This document shows, one piece after another, positions 25,612-34,834 of a stretch of DNA of 60,390 nt (position 1 is its first letter; every line of letters begins with the position of its first letter). The notes under the pieces are model-generated. The model was given only the letters and a program-made list of their open reading frames with translations. It did not search any database and was not told the origin of the DNA. Position numbers and translations under genes: made by a program. The DNA is from JBAVOR01 sp049692255 (GTDB taxonomy: Bacteria; Babelota; Babeliae; Babelales; JACPOV01). Location: NCBI GenBank assembly GCA_049692255.1, contig JBAVOR010000020.1:1-60390 (forward strand), written 5' to 3'.

Positions 25612-26613
25612 TTAACGCATCTGTTTTGCTATAGCTCTCGCTATCGTATTATATGATTCTATCGAAGGGTTTATCCAAAATTCATCTATCCTTTTCCAAA
25701 ATCCTGGATCTAAAGATTCTAATGCTGCAATGTCTTTTAATTGCTTTTTATTATCAACAACTTGAAACAATTTTACTATGTAAGGTAGGCTATCTGTCTG
25801 AACCAACGGGCCTTCAATAGCTTGCGCCACTGACCCTCTAAACGACTCACCAATTGTAATTGCTACGTCCTTAGCAATTTGTTTACCAGAAGCAACCGAT
25901 TGCAAATGATTTAAACATGCTGTCTGTACAGCAAGGCTGAACAAGTGATTTGTATTGATGATATTGATCGCTCTTTGCTGCGGAGAATAAGTAAAGAAAG
26001 AAGTTCCATAAGCCGATAGCCGCGCAAAAAGAGATCTACGCTGCGCAGATTCTTCATCTCTTCTGACCTGGCGCTCTTCTTCTTTGATTTTTTCTATAAC
26101 AGCAATGAGTTTATCTGTAGCTGATGATATTTTCCCTTGAGCATTCAAATAGGCGAATTCATACAGCAACGCCTCAGATGAATTGGGAGCTGCATTTCGT
26201 GCAAGTTCCCGGAATTTTTGGGCTGTGCCTTCTAATGACTTCCACTCTTGAGCAATTACTTCTCTTTGTTCTTTTCCTGAAAGATAATAGGCTCCGCCAA
26301 TGGTTGTTGCCGCAACACCTAAGCCTATGCCGCCCTTATACTTCTCAAAAAATTCTGATCCGCGAGATGTTTTTTCTTCCCAACCACGACCGCCTTCTTC
26401 TTTTTCTGTTTTAAATGTACGGCTTTGAATTGGTGCATTTTTAATAGCTGGCACTGGACAACCGGTAGGTACATATGACTTATTAAACCCACGAGTTATC
26501 ACGCTGGGCTTTATATTCATAATTTTTCCGGTGCCGCGTGACAGCATTGCCTGCAAGTCGCAAGACAAAACACACGTTACTAGTAACACAAAAATACGTA
26601 CCGTGCGATTCAT
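25612..26613 (-). CDS. secreted six-member family protein (member 4)
   Basis: 333 residues. Signal peptide MNRTVRIFVLLVTCVLSCDL, GCPVPAIKN, linker EEGGRGWEEKTSRGSEFFE, hydrophobic helix GIGLGVAATTIGGAYYL, helical part and a degenerate C-terminal motif FWINPSIESYNTIARAI. The ATTCAATCTGGACAAAATAT sequence upstream also precedes member 3. The 221 bases upstream to the divergent TonB-like gene hold its leader and no other gene. Confidence 0.68.
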   Translation of the reverse strand: MNRTVRIFVLLVTCVLSCDLQAMLSRGTGKIMNIKPSVITRGFNKSYVPTGCPVPAIKNAPIQSRTFKTEKEEGGRGWEEKTSRGSEFFEKYKGGIGLGVAATTIGGAYYLSGKEQREVIAQEWKSLEGTAQKFRELARNAAPNSSEALLYEFAYLNAQGKISSATDKLIAVIEKIKEEERQVRRDEESAQRRSLFARLSAYGTSFFTYSPQQRAINIINTNHLFSLAVQTACLNHLQSVASGKQIAKDVAITIGESFRGSVAQAIEGPLVQTDSLPYIVKLFQVVDNKKQLKDIAALESLDPGFWKRIDEFWINPSIESYNTIARAIAKQMR

Positions 26614-26834
26614 AAGAACCCCTTTTTACTTAATTCAATCTGGACAAAATATAAAAATAACTGCATAGTTATCATCACCATCATATCAACATTTACATTC
26701 AATATGCAATAATATGAGCACCTTTTTCACTATTCTCCTTAAAAAAAGAAACGAAAGCCTATTTACTTCTGCTGCTATTGTACAGTAACTTAAGAATGCA
26801 GAAAGGGCTTGGGAAGGAAAAAAGGAATCATTCG

Positions 26835-28109
26835 ATGGAGTATGCACGCGAACAGTATAATGAGGGCTATAAAACTCCTACCGCTCTCCTTCTCGCTTCT
26901 CTTCTACTGCATCTGCTTTTGTTGTACTGGTGCTTGCAGCAAGGAATCTTAGACATTGAACAGTTCCTACCAGATTTTACTGCCACAACTACTCATGAAT
27001 GGGCAGATACCGATGCAACTGAAATTGCAGACCCCAACTTACCAGCAGCCTTGCGCGCCGGTGCATCATCATTTGGTGTTCCCATTGCTTGGGTGCCCGA
27101 TGATGACCCAACCCTGGGCACTGACGAGCAGATAGAAAATGCTCAGCTGTCTGGCGACGCAACCATGACCCAAGAAAATGAAGAAGCAAATGCGCCCATG
27201 TCCTTCGACAAGCTCCCGATTACGCTTCCTACTTCACTAAAGTTTCGTAGGACAGGAAAGCTTCGACGGGCAGGCAGGATGAGCGCTCAGCAACCATCTT
27301 CAGCAGAACTTTTGATACAAAACCCGCAGGGTGAGTCAGAAAAACAAATGGTTGATCAAAACACGACCAATGATGCAATAACACTATCCAGTGAACAAAA
27401 TAAGAATGAAACACACAAAGCGCTCATGGTGAGCGATTCTGAGAGGGAACGAGAAATTGTATCGAATCGCATGAGCGCTCAGGACGCTACTCAAAGCAAC
27501 TCTGCGCGCACTGAGGCTTCCGACTTTGCCAATCCGCCTTCGCTAGACTCTGGCGAGATAGAGACTCCGTCAGGCAGGCCGAGTAGGCGGCAGCGTAAAA
27601 AGCGCACAGGTGTTGGAAACACTCAGGGCAGTGCCGGCATGCGCCGATTAACTATTGCAGATTTAGCAAACGGTTTTCTTGATAGCATTCGCGGAGATGG
27701 GCCAGATCTGGCTGACCGTGCAGGGGATCCAAATAAACGCCCCGATGCAATAGAGATGAAAAAATTAAACTATTTATACGCCTTGGTATGGAACATGCAA
27801 AACGAGTGGCGCATTAAATCACATAAATTGCGCCTACAGTCACATGACCCTTTTGCGCTCACCGTTAAAATTGTTATCAAACGGGATGGCACATTGCATC
27901 ATATCGCTGTTGTAGAATCGACCGGTGTTGCTGCATACGATGAATTTATGATCAAGGGTATTAAACGGGCAAGCCCATACCCACCGGTGCCTAGTTACAT
28001 TAAAACAGATATGTTTGATATAACTATTACTTTCATGTTTAACTCACAAATGCCTGATTACGCACAATCACAACTGATGGGCTCATCATTGTTGCAAGGA
28101 AAACCGTAA
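26835..28109 (+). CDS. TonB/TolA-like envelope protein with repeat-derived linker
   Basis: 424 residues from ATG 26835 (AAAGGAATCATTCG before it). One N-terminal membrane helix (LLLASLLLHLLLLYWCLQ), a long low-complexity linker and a C-terminal TonB/TolA-type domain (KIVIKRDGTLHHIAVVESTG, FMIKGIKRASPYPPVP, DITITFMF). Such proteins span the periplasm and transmit energy from ExbB/ExbD- or TolQ/TolR-type motors, none of which is in the window. Linker residues about 120-255 are translated from three adjacent interspersed repeat modules. Confidence 0.82.
   Translation: MEYAREQYNEGYKTPTALLLASLLLHLLLLYWCLQQGILDIEQFLPDFTATTTHEWADTDATEIADPNLPAALRAGASSFGVPIAWVPDDDPTLGTDEQIENAQLSGDATMTQENEEANAPMSFDKLPITLPTSLKFRRTGKLRRAGRMSAQQPSSAELLIQNPQGESEKQMVDQNTTNDAITLSSEQNKNETHKALMVSDSEREREIVSNRMSAQDATQSNSARTEASDFANPPSLDSGEIETPSGRPSRRQRKKRTGVGNTQGSAGMRRLTIADLANGFLDSIRGDGPDLADRAGDPNKRPDAIEMKKLNYLYALVWNMQNEWRIKSHKLRLQSHDPFALTVKIVIKRDGTLHHIAVVESTGVAAYDEFMIKGIKRASPYPPVPSYIKTDMFDITITFMFNSQMPDYAQSQLMGSSLLQGKP
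27192..27286. repeat. interspersed repeat, module B, inside a coding region
   Basis: 95 bases from GCGCCCATG to GGATGAGCGC; reverse complement of the element at 2461-2550 with few changes (shared CCTACGAAACTTTAGTGAAG and GCTTTCCTGTCC). It is read in frame as KFRRTGKLRRAGRMSAQ within the linker of the TonB-like protein. Confidence 0.85.
27420..27478. repeat. interspersed repeat, module A, inside a coding region
   Basis: 59 bases from GCGCTCATGG to ATGAGCGC; related to 52319-52377 (GAAATTGTATCGAA is shared apart from one base). Read in frame as ALMVSDSEREREIVSNRMSA. The end ATGAGCGCTCA overlaps the next module's start. Confidence 0.82.
27479..27592. repeat. third repeat-like module in the TonB-like linker
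   Basis: Begins at the shared GCGCTCA edge. The core CCGCCTTCGCTAGACTCTGG forms a hairpin with GGCGAG, and GTCAGGCAGGCCGAGTAGGC recalls the CAGGCAGG word of module B. It is translated as ANPPSLDSGEIETPSGR. No second copy with the same core was found in the window. Confidence 0.5.
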
Positions 28110-28198
28110 GCACAGTAACGCGAGAAATTCATACTATCACTTACAAAACTTTTGTTTAAATAAGTATGCTCGTATAACCATCTGCTTATGCACATATG

Positions 28199-28330
28199 CT
28201 TAAAAAACAAACATGTTTTAAAGAAAGTACGTCGAAAAATCAAACATCATTTACGTGAAATATGTTTAAAAATCAAAGATGTTTTCATGCATGTATGTTT
28301 AAAATGCAAGGACGGTTTACTTATAAAACT
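28199..28330. repeat. degenerate 33-base tandem repeat in a gene-free stretch
   Basis: The 320-base space 28110-28429 has no gene. Within it, about four units of roughly 33 bases recur with the pattern AAAAATCAAACATCATTTACGT... ending in ATGTTTA (compare AAAAATCAAAGATGTTTTCA). Units are imperfect. No coding frame crosses them. Function unknown. Confidence 0.5.
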
Positions 28331-28429
28331 CCAATAGTCATGACAGATCCTTTAAAAACTATTGATTTTAACCTATTGCACATGAGATAATATCTATTAG
28401 AATAATATATGTAAAAAAATGGAGCGTCC

Positions 28430-29035
28430 ATGCAGAAGAATATACTGTTTTTTTTAGGCCTTACTGCCTGTTTTATAGGGGTACATGCCGCAGAAGAAGG
28501 TTGGGAAATAATCGGCAAAGAACAACCCATTGAGGAAGAAGAAGGGTGGGTACAGGTCCCTGACGTCCCTTCGTCTATTGTTGACCGCTATGCGTTCGTT
28601 AATTTGCAATTTACTCTGCACCCAAAAACAACCGGACAATCGAAAACTTATGCCATGGTAGTGCGCGCCACACAAGAAAACCGCGATGTTGACCCAATGC
28701 ACAAAGATTACATCAAAAACTCATCAACGGCCTTTTTCAACAAAAACTATACATTGACCGAAACCACCAGCGCGCAAGAAATATTTTATTGGGTTATTGA
28801 AAGTTTCAACTGGATAGAAACAACAGCCTTTACGTATGCTGGCTATCCATTACGCAATCTACAGGTAACTTTTTTAAATAGATTGGTACCTATGAAAAAC
28901 CCAAAAGTCATGTTCAACACCCCCACTGTCCGTCTCGACCAAGGGGACTTTGCATGGCCTAAGGCAAAAAAACAGTTTGCACAAACGATTGCGGACACTA
29001 TCTATGAATATTGCCGTTCATACAATATTTTTTAA
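28430..29035 (+). CDS. secreted protein, unknown
   Basis: 201 residues. ATG follows TGGAGCGTCC. Signal peptide MQKNILFFLGLTACFIGVHA, an acidic start to the mature part (EEGWEIIGKEQPIEEEEGW), then beta-type sequence (AFVNLQFTLHPKTTG, YAMVVRATQE) and an ending of QTIADTIYEYCRSYNIF. No motif recognised. A promoter may lie at 28376-28403 (TTGCAC, 16 bases, TAGAAT). Confidence 0.62.
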   Translation: MQKNILFFLGLTACFIGVHAAEEGWEIIGKEQPIEEEEGWVQVPDVPSSIVDRYAFVNLQFTLHPKTTGQSKTYAMVVRATQENRDVDPMHKDYIKNSSTAFFNKNYTLTETTSAQEIFYWVIESFNWIETTAFTYAGYPLRNLQVTFLNRLVPMKNPKVMFNTPTVRLDQGDFAWPKAKKQFAQTIADTIYEYCRSYNIF

Positions 29036-29102
29036 TTAGTACGCAATTCTTTCTTCTATAGCACTTCTCTTGTTACACTGACAGGTAAAAGAGGAGGATT
29101 GT

Positions 29103-29624
29103 ATGAAAAATGTCATGCTACTTTTTACTGCTAGTTCTACTATTTTTATGCGCTTGATGAGTATCACACCATCGGTTGAAGTAGCGCTTGAACCATCATG
29201 GCAAACTATCACCTGCACTGATGACGATCAATGGCTACGCATGGGAACTATCACCATTGAAAAAAAGAGCGGTAATAGCTGGGATCTCCATTGTCTTATT
29301 TTGCACTGGACCGGTCCTTTTATAGAAAATCTATTCGGTTCATTGTATGCGCAAATGAATACACAACAAAAATTTTTACCCATACAAGATCACTTTGTCT
29401 GTGACAGCATCTGGCAACAGAAGAAGCAAAAACTGATTTTCAAACTAGAAAAACCGCTCACTATTGCAGACCGCACACAACTGCACATCACTTTGCATCT
29501 AAAAAAAGAAACCGCGCTGGTGCTCAAACAAGGGGCATTTTATATTGATACACATACACTGCCCCATCAGTTGCAAAAAGAGATGGGCCAGACGGTACTG
29601 ATATTCGCCCATAATTGTTCCTAG
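29103..29624 (+). CDS. secreted protein, unknown
   Basis: 173 residues; ATG follows AGAGGAGGATTGT. Signal peptide MKNVMLLFTASSTIFMRLMS. The mature part alternates strands (LRMGTITIEKKSGNSWDLHC, KLIFKLEKPL, LHITLHLKKETALVL), suggesting an all-beta domain. Not recognised. Same direction as the oxidoreductase that follows 56 bases later. Confidence 0.6.
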   Translation: MKNVMLLFTASSTIFMRLMSITPSVEVALEPSWQTITCTDDDQWLRMGTITIEKKSGNSWDLHCLILHWTGPFIENLFGSLYAQMNTQQKFLPIQDHFVCDSIWQQKKQKLIFKLEKPLTIADRTQLHITLHLKKETALVLKQGAFYIDTHTLPHQLQKEMGQTVLIFAHNCS

Positions 29625-29680
29625 ACATTTGCATGAGTTTATCTTAATCTAGCGCCAGTTAACCTCAATGAAGGAGATTA

Positions 29681-31042
29681 ATGGCGCATGTTGTTATTTT
29701 AGGCGCAGGGCTTACTGGCTTATCTGCTGCGTATCACTTAGAAAAACGTGGTTTTACCGATTTTCGTATTTTCGAAAAAGAAGGAGAAGCGGGCGGCCTT
29801 TGCCGTTCTATAGAGCAAGATGGCTTTACATTTGATTACACCGGACACTTACTCCATATCAACGATTCTTATTTTAAAGAATTTATTCAACAGACAATCG
29901 GCCTGAATGCTCTAACCAGTATAGATCGCCGTTCATACATTTATTCCCATGACGTGTATACTCAATACCCGTTCCAAACAAATTTACATGGGCTCCCCGC
30001 TGCAGTTATTACTGCGTGCATTGCGGGGTATCTTAAAAGAAAAAAACGTAATAAAACAGAAAAAAATTTTATAGACTGGGCATATGAACAGTTTGGTGCC
30101 GGCATCGCCAACTCATTTTTTATCCCGTATCAAAAAAAGATTTTTGCTTATAACTTACGCGCCATTACGCCCTCGTGGACCGGCAGATTTGTCCCTTCGA
30201 CATCTTTGCAACAGATTATCGAAGGGGCAGTGGCGCGCGAAATATCCTCTGTCGGCTATAATGCTCATTTTTATTATCCAACCCGGGGAGGCATTCAGGC
30301 ATGGCTGCGCGCCATTCAAGCATGCATACAAACACCGATTCATACCAGTTTTACCGTACGCTCAGTTGACTTGCGCCATCGTGTGGTATGTTTTGAAAAT
30401 GGGCATGAAGAACCATTTACCCATTTGATTAATACGTTACCACTCGATACGTTTTTAAGCTTGCTGCGCGAAACGCCAGATTCACATATGGCGATCGCTA
30501 TAGATCAACTTGCGTGCAATTCCGTAGTGAATTTTAATATCGGCGTTTCTGGGCGATCATTATCTGATAAACATTGGATCTATTTCCCCGAAAAACAGTT
30601 TCCATTTTATCGCATCGGTTTCCCCCATAACTTTTCTGTCGATACGGTACCCGCAGGCTGCAGCTCGCTCTACGGGGAATTTGCGCACATGCAACTGCCT
30701 GCACATAAGATTGCTCATGTACTGCGCAGCAGCACTGACGCTGCTAAAAAGCTATTGCATATCAACGCGCATGACATTGCAACAGAGAAAACGATATACA
30801 TTCGTCATGCGTATGTGATATATAATTTTTGGCGTGAGAAATATTTACCCCGTCTTTTACAGAGTTTGCAAAACTATGGCATTATTTCCACTGGGCGCTA
30901 CGGCGCATGGAAATATGCAAGCATGCAAGAATCGGTACTGGATGGCAAATTAGCTGCAGAAAATGTAACCATCATGCCTGCAGTACACGCAGAAAAAAGA
31001 ATAGCGCCTACACCGCATACCATCAAAGAACATCAACTATAA
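29681..31042 (+). CDS. FAD-dependent amine-oxidase/UDP-galactopyranose-mutase-like oxidoreductase
   Basis: 453 residues; ATG follows AAGGAGATTA. The N-terminal dinucleotide-binding motif is VVILGAGLTGLSAAYHLEKRG, followed by FRIFEKEGEAGGLCRS and FDYTGHLLH. The end TGRYGAWKYASMQESVLDG completes FAD binding, as in protoporphyrinogen oxidase, phytoene desaturase and UDP-galactopyranose mutase relatives. FNIGVSG and YFPEKQFPFYRIGFP occur in mutase-like enzymes of surface polysaccharide clusters. With the epimerase at 33152 it may act in sugar nucleotide metabolism. Exact substrate unknown. Confidence 0.8.
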   Translation: MAHVVILGAGLTGLSAAYHLEKRGFTDFRIFEKEGEAGGLCRSIEQDGFTFDYTGHLLHINDSYFKEFIQQTIGLNALTSIDRRSYIYSHDVYTQYPFQTNLHGLPAAVITACIAGYLKRKKRNKTEKNFIDWAYEQFGAGIANSFFIPYQKKIFAYNLRAITPSWTGRFVPSTSLQQIIEGAVAREISSVGYNAHFYYPTRGGIQAWLRAIQACIQTPIHTSFTVRSVDLRHRVVCFENGHEEPFTHLINTLPLDTFLSLLRETPDSHMAIAIDQLACNSVVNFNIGVSGRSLSDKHWIYFPEKQFPFYRIGFPHNFSVDTVPAGCSSLYGEFAHMQLPAHKIAHVLRSSTDAAKKLLHINAHDIATEKTIYIRHAYVIYNFWREKYLPRLLQSLQNYGIISTGRYGAWKYASMQESVLDGKLAAENVTIMPAVHAEKRIAPTPHTIKEHQL

Positions 31043-31057
31043 CTAAGGGAAACACGT

Positions 31058-32116
31058 ATGTACATACGCACAATGCATGCCGCAACCATGCTGTACCTCT
31101 GCATCATATTCAGCATATCTTCTTTACACGCCGCTGAAACAAGGGGACAAACAGATCAAAATGATTCCACATATTTTATCGATCCTCTTTTTTATCACGG
31201 CATGACAATACTGAATGCAGCTCCACTCACTACCATTACGGTATGTGAATCATGTATTGTAACCGCAGATGAAAACGATTTTATTAAACATTGGGTGCGC
31301 TCCAATGGCGCTATCACGCGCGCAGCAATTATTGAAAATGCAAAACTGGCCGATCAAAAAATTCCGTTGGCGTTCCTAGCTGGCTGGATGCTCTCTGCTA
31401 CCGATAATACAACGATTCGCGCAATAAGCGTAGATGATCCGCGCGGCTATACTATTGCCAATAAAGAAATAATACATACATTGACCGCCTCACAAAATCC
31501 GTATAACTGCTATCTCTTTTCTGGCGGAGATAGTCGCACGGTACAGCTATGGGACATTCAAAAACGGAATCTCGTACAAAAATACAGTGGCCATGAGAAA
31601 GAGGTAACACAGGTGCTTGAAGGAAACAATAATACTATTGTTTCCAACGCGTGGGACACTATTAAAGTATGGGATTTTGAAACGGGTAAGCAAAAAAATA
31701 GCATTACTCACCATTCGCGCATTATTGACATGACTCTCGATAAAGAAAACTTGTATTTCATCGATGAAACAGGATGGCTTTGCCAAGTTGCTTATGAAAC
31801 CGAACAGCAAGCAACAGCATTCATAAAACCGGTCATATCACCTTCTGGCATAATAGCTACTGGTCAATTATTGTTAACACGTACTGACGAAAGCAAATAT
31901 ATTTGTTTCTATGACCCGCGCATGAAAGTATATATTGGTGGATTGATAAATACTCTTGGCACTGAAGTAACTGATATGGCTTTCTATGAGGGCAAACTGT
32001 ATGTAGCAAGCGACAAAGGAGTGGGCGTATGGTGCTCAGGCGGTGGGCCTCTATTTAAAAGCACCGCGCCGCAAACAGAAAAGGAAAAAAAAGAAGCAAA
32101 TGATTTGTATAGTTAG
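31058..32116 (+). CDS. exported WD40-like beta-propeller protein, first
   Basis: 352 residues; ATG follows AAGGGAAACACGT. Signal peptide MYIRTMHAATMLYLCIIFSI.... WD40-type blades are visible: LFSGGDSRTVQLWDIQKRNL, TIVSNAWDTIKVWDFETGK and weaker ones before and after, up to LYVASDKGVGVWCSGG. Such propellers are binding platforms, common in eukaryotes. Neighbour at 32135 is a paralogue, 18 bases apart. No enzyme motif. Confidence 0.72.
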   Translation: MYIRTMHAATMLYLCIIFSISSLHAAETRGQTDQNDSTYFIDPLFYHGMTILNAAPLTTITVCESCIVTADENDFIKHWVRSNGAITRAAIIENAKLADQKIPLAFLAGWMLSATDNTTIRAISVDDPRGYTIANKEIIHTLTASQNPYNCYLFSGGDSRTVQLWDIQKRNLVQKYSGHEKEVTQVLEGNNNTIVSNAWDTIKVWDFETGKQKNSITHHSRIIDMTLDKENLYFIDETGWLCQVAYETEQQATAFIKPVISPSGIIATGQLLLTRTDESKYICFYDPRMKVYIGGLINTLGTEVTDMAFYEGKLYVASDKGVGVWCSGGGPLFKSTAPQTEKEKKEANDLYS

Positions 32117-32134
32117 ACTCAAAAAGGGAAAATT

Positions 32135-33109
32135 ATGATAGTGATAACACTTTTTTTGATGTATTGCATAGCGCCATACGTATGCATCGCGCAAGAACAA
32201 CCATACTCTTGCACTAAAACGTATCAAACTGTTGCCATTAGTGGGCTGTATGCATCAAAAAATCTAATTCTTGCCAGCTCTCTCTGGGATAGTGATATAA
32301 TTAAGTGTCTAAAAATAACTGATGGAACCGTAGTAAAAACAGTTTCTGACCCCATACAAGAATATATGGCCGGCTCTGCAAACTTTTATACACCCAATGA
32401 AAGTTCCATTATTTCAGCCAACAGCGGCATTAATATCGTGAAATATGGCATAGAGACTAATGAAGTGGAAACAATCTGCGCTCAGTTGCCTGTCATTACT
32501 GCGCTACGTGCACACTCCATCAGCTTAAATACTTTTTTTACCGGTCATATGGATGGCAGAGCTGGTTATTGGGATGCGGGACAAGCAAAATTAATACATG
32601 CATTCATCGACCCAAAAGAATCAGCACCCATTAGCGACATTCAAATACTGAACAACAACACCATAGCGGTTGCTAACTTTTATGGCACCATTACCTTGTG
32701 GGATATTGCGCAGCAAAAAATAATACGGAAATTGCCAAACCCTACTAAGAAAAAAATAAATGCTATGACCGTTCCTCTCAATCAAGATACTGTACTGTAT
32801 TTGCTCGACGCCAATAATACTCTGATGGTATATAACGTTAGCACTAACAGTACCACCGTGATTACTAATACTAATCAAGATTTTAATACCGGGCTGGTTA
32901 GTACAGATAAATTAGTACTGGCCAGTGGCTTACTAGGCGGAGCAATAAAAACATGGAATGTTTCTGATAGCACAAGGGGCATAGGAATCGATACAGATGA
33001 GACTAGTGTTAATTGCCTTATCTCTCAAGGCAGCACACTCTACACCGGTCACGATGCACACATAAAACAATGGAAGCCTAATACTTTGGCAACATCGAGT
33101 GTGCAATAA
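32135..33109 (+). CDS. exported WD40-like beta-propeller protein, second
   Basis: 324 residues; ATG after AAAAAGGGAAAATT. Signal peptide MIVITLFLMYCIAPYVCIAQ. WD40-like blades: TGHMDGRAGYWDAGQAKLI, IAVANFYGTITLWDIAQQ, LASGLLGGAIKTWNVSD and LYTGHDAHIKQWKPN. Paralogous to the preceding protein. An export signal on a WD40-type propeller suggests contact with envelope or host partners, which is inference. Confidence 0.75.
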   Translation: MIVITLFLMYCIAPYVCIAQEQPYSCTKTYQTVAISGLYASKNLILASSLWDSDIIKCLKITDGTVVKTVSDPIQEYMAGSANFYTPNESSIISANSGINIVKYGIETNEVETICAQLPVITALRAHSISLNTFFTGHMDGRAGYWDAGQAKLIHAFIDPKESAPISDIQILNNNTIAVANFYGTITLWDIAQQKIIRKLPNPTKKKINAMTVPLNQDTVLYLLDANNTLMVYNVSTNSTTVITNTNQDFNTGLVSTDKLVLASGLLGGAIKTWNVSDSTRGIGIDTDETSVNCLISQGSTLYTGHDAHIKQWKPNTLATSSVQ

Positions 33110-33151
33110 CCCGTTATTCCACCATTTTTCCGCTAGAGGAGTAGGCCATCT

Positions 33152-34051
33152 ATGATATCCTTAAAAAGCAGTTCAACCGCACTTATGAAAGGAATTGCAG
33201 TACTTATTACCGGTGGGGCCGGTTTTATTGGTTCGCACTTGGCTGAACAACTGGTACAAGCAGGCGCACAGGTAACCATTCTTGATAATCTATCGACCGG
33301 CTCGTTGGACAATATAGCAGCGGTTGCCCATGCAATCCGTTTTATTCATGGAGACATTCGGGATCATGAAGCTCTCGAAACCGCTATGCAAGGCCAAGAA
33401 ATTATTTTTCATTGTGCTGCGTATACGTCAGTTGCATGGTGTGAAGAAAACCCCGCAGACGCTTTTGCAGTGAACGTAACCAGCACATTAGCGATACTCC
33501 AGATGGCAGTAAAGCACGGGTGTAAACGCGTTATTTTTTCTTCTTCTGCAGCAGTCTATGGGCTGTCAAATATGCCGTGTGTTGAAACACAACTGTGTAA
33601 CCCTATTTCAGTCTATGGCTATTCAAAATTGATTGGTGAACAGCTATGCACGTGGTTTACACAAACATATGGCATTGTTACCGTCGCGTTACGTTATTTT
33701 AACGTCTATGGCCCCCGCATGCACAGCAATGTAGTGGCCCGATTTCGCTACGCAATGGAACATAATGAACCGATCACTCTGTATGGTACCGGCATGCAAG
33801 TGCGTGATTTTGTATTGGTCACTCAAGTAGTACAAGCAAACTGTGTTGTTGCCTGTGCTGATGCACACCTGGTTTCTGGTCAGCAATTTAATGTAGCAAC
33901 CGGCTCAAGTATTTCTCTGTTGCAATTGCTTGATCAACTCAAACAAGAGTTTCCTGCCTATGCGGTGCCTATTCAAGTTGAACCAGCACGCGCTGGCGAT
34001 ATCGATCAATCATATGCCGATTGCAGCAAATGGCAGAGGGTTATGAGTTAG
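33152..34051 (+). CDS. NAD-dependent epimerase/dehydratase (GalE-like)
   Basis: 299 residues. The Rossmann motif is TGGAGFIGSHLAEQL, with the NAD acidic residue in ILDNLSTG. The short-chain dehydrogenase catalytic set is Ser in FSSSAAVYG and YGYSK (Tyr and Lys). RYFNVYGPRM is the extended-SDR signature. Members interconvert UDP-hexoses such as UDP-glucose and UDP-galactose or UDP-GlcNAc. Start at 33152 follows GAGGAG; a later ATG at 33185 is possible. Stop abuts the end of the convergent gene. Confidence 0.88.
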   Translation: MISLKSSSTALMKGIAVLITGGAGFIGSHLAEQLVQAGAQVTILDNLSTGSLDNIAAVAHAIRFIHGDIRDHEALETAMQGQEIIFHCAAYTSVAWCEENPADAFAVNVTSTLAILQMAVKHGCKRVIFSSSAAVYGLSNMPCVETQLCNPISVYGYSKLIGEQLCTWFTQTYGIVTVALRYFNVYGPRMHSNVVARFRYAMEHNEPITLYGTGMQVRDFVLVTQVVQANCVVACADAHLVSGQQFNVATGSSISLLQLLDQLKQEFPAYAVPIQVEPARAGDIDQSYADCSKWQRVMS

Positions 34052-34771
34052 TTATTGGTAATATTTGTTTTGCACAAACATGCGCTGATTAGTCAATAAT
34101 TGAGACACACGAGCGCTTGTAGCAGACATATTATTTTTCTTTTTACGGCTACTAAGGCTTTTGACGAGATTTACTATTCTTTCTTCGGTGCTATTTATTC
34201 TGTTGCACAATTCTTTTTCAGTTTCTTCATTCTCTTGCGCAATAAAGTCACTGATTTGCTTAAATGAATCCACAATTTTTGTATCTATCTCTTTTGTATC
34301 ACGCAGCTTATTTTCTACTCGTTCCAATTCGCTATCGGCTTTTTGTAGGTCCGAGCAGCACTTTTTAAGTTCACTATTAATAACAGTCAGATGAAGCAAC
34401 CGCTGGTCGAGTATCGCAACAACCCCCTCACAGGCGTCTATGCGCTTCTCTGTTTCTATTTTAATTTGCTTAACATCTTCGTCTGCCTGAGCCATTCCAT
34501 TATTCTTGAACTTTTGCACATCCGCATACCAGCCATATGCCCCATACGCTACGCCTCCTATCGCCGCTGTGAACAAAACAAGTTTGCCCATATCATAAGC
34601 AGTGTTCACCGTATTCCATATGCGCACTGGCAACATTGGTTGCTGCTTCGCTAATGCTTTTTGAACAATAGAGTCAATCATTTTCTCAGAAATATAGGGG
34701 CTTCCTACTTCTTGGGCATTTATATGAGCCAAAGTTCCCATTGCTATAACTATTGTGAAAAAGAATCTCAT
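34052..34771 (-). CDS. secreted coiled-coil protein with membrane helix, unknown
   Basis: 239 residues. Signal peptide MRFFFTIVIAMGTLAHINAQ, membrane helix MGKLVLFTAAIGGVAYGAYG near residue 65, then a long coiled coil (QADEDVKQIKIETEKRIDA, LQKADSELERVENKLRDTK). Ends basic. Layout is like the next gene at 34835. No domain recognised. The convergent epimerase gene ends one base away. Confidence 0.62.
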   Translation of the reverse strand: MRFFFTIVIAMGTLAHINAQEVGSPYISEKMIDSIVQKALAKQQPMLPVRIWNTVNTAYDMGKLVLFTAAIGGVAYGAYGWYADVQKFKNNGMAQADEDVKQIKIETEKRIDACEGVVAILDQRLLHLTVINSELKKCCSDLQKADSELERVENKLRDTKEIDTKIVDSFKQISDFIAQENEETEKELCNRINSTEERIVNLVKSLSSRKKKNNMSATSARVSQLLTNQRMFVQNKYYQ

Positions 34772-34834
34772 GCTGTATATACCCCTATTGAAAAATATTA
34801 CAATATATTATCACTATTGTGTAAATGCAATAGA

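Noticed and set aside
28199..28330. CRISPR array
   Set aside because: The 33-base units run head to tail without spacers, are imperfect, and no cas genes are nearby.
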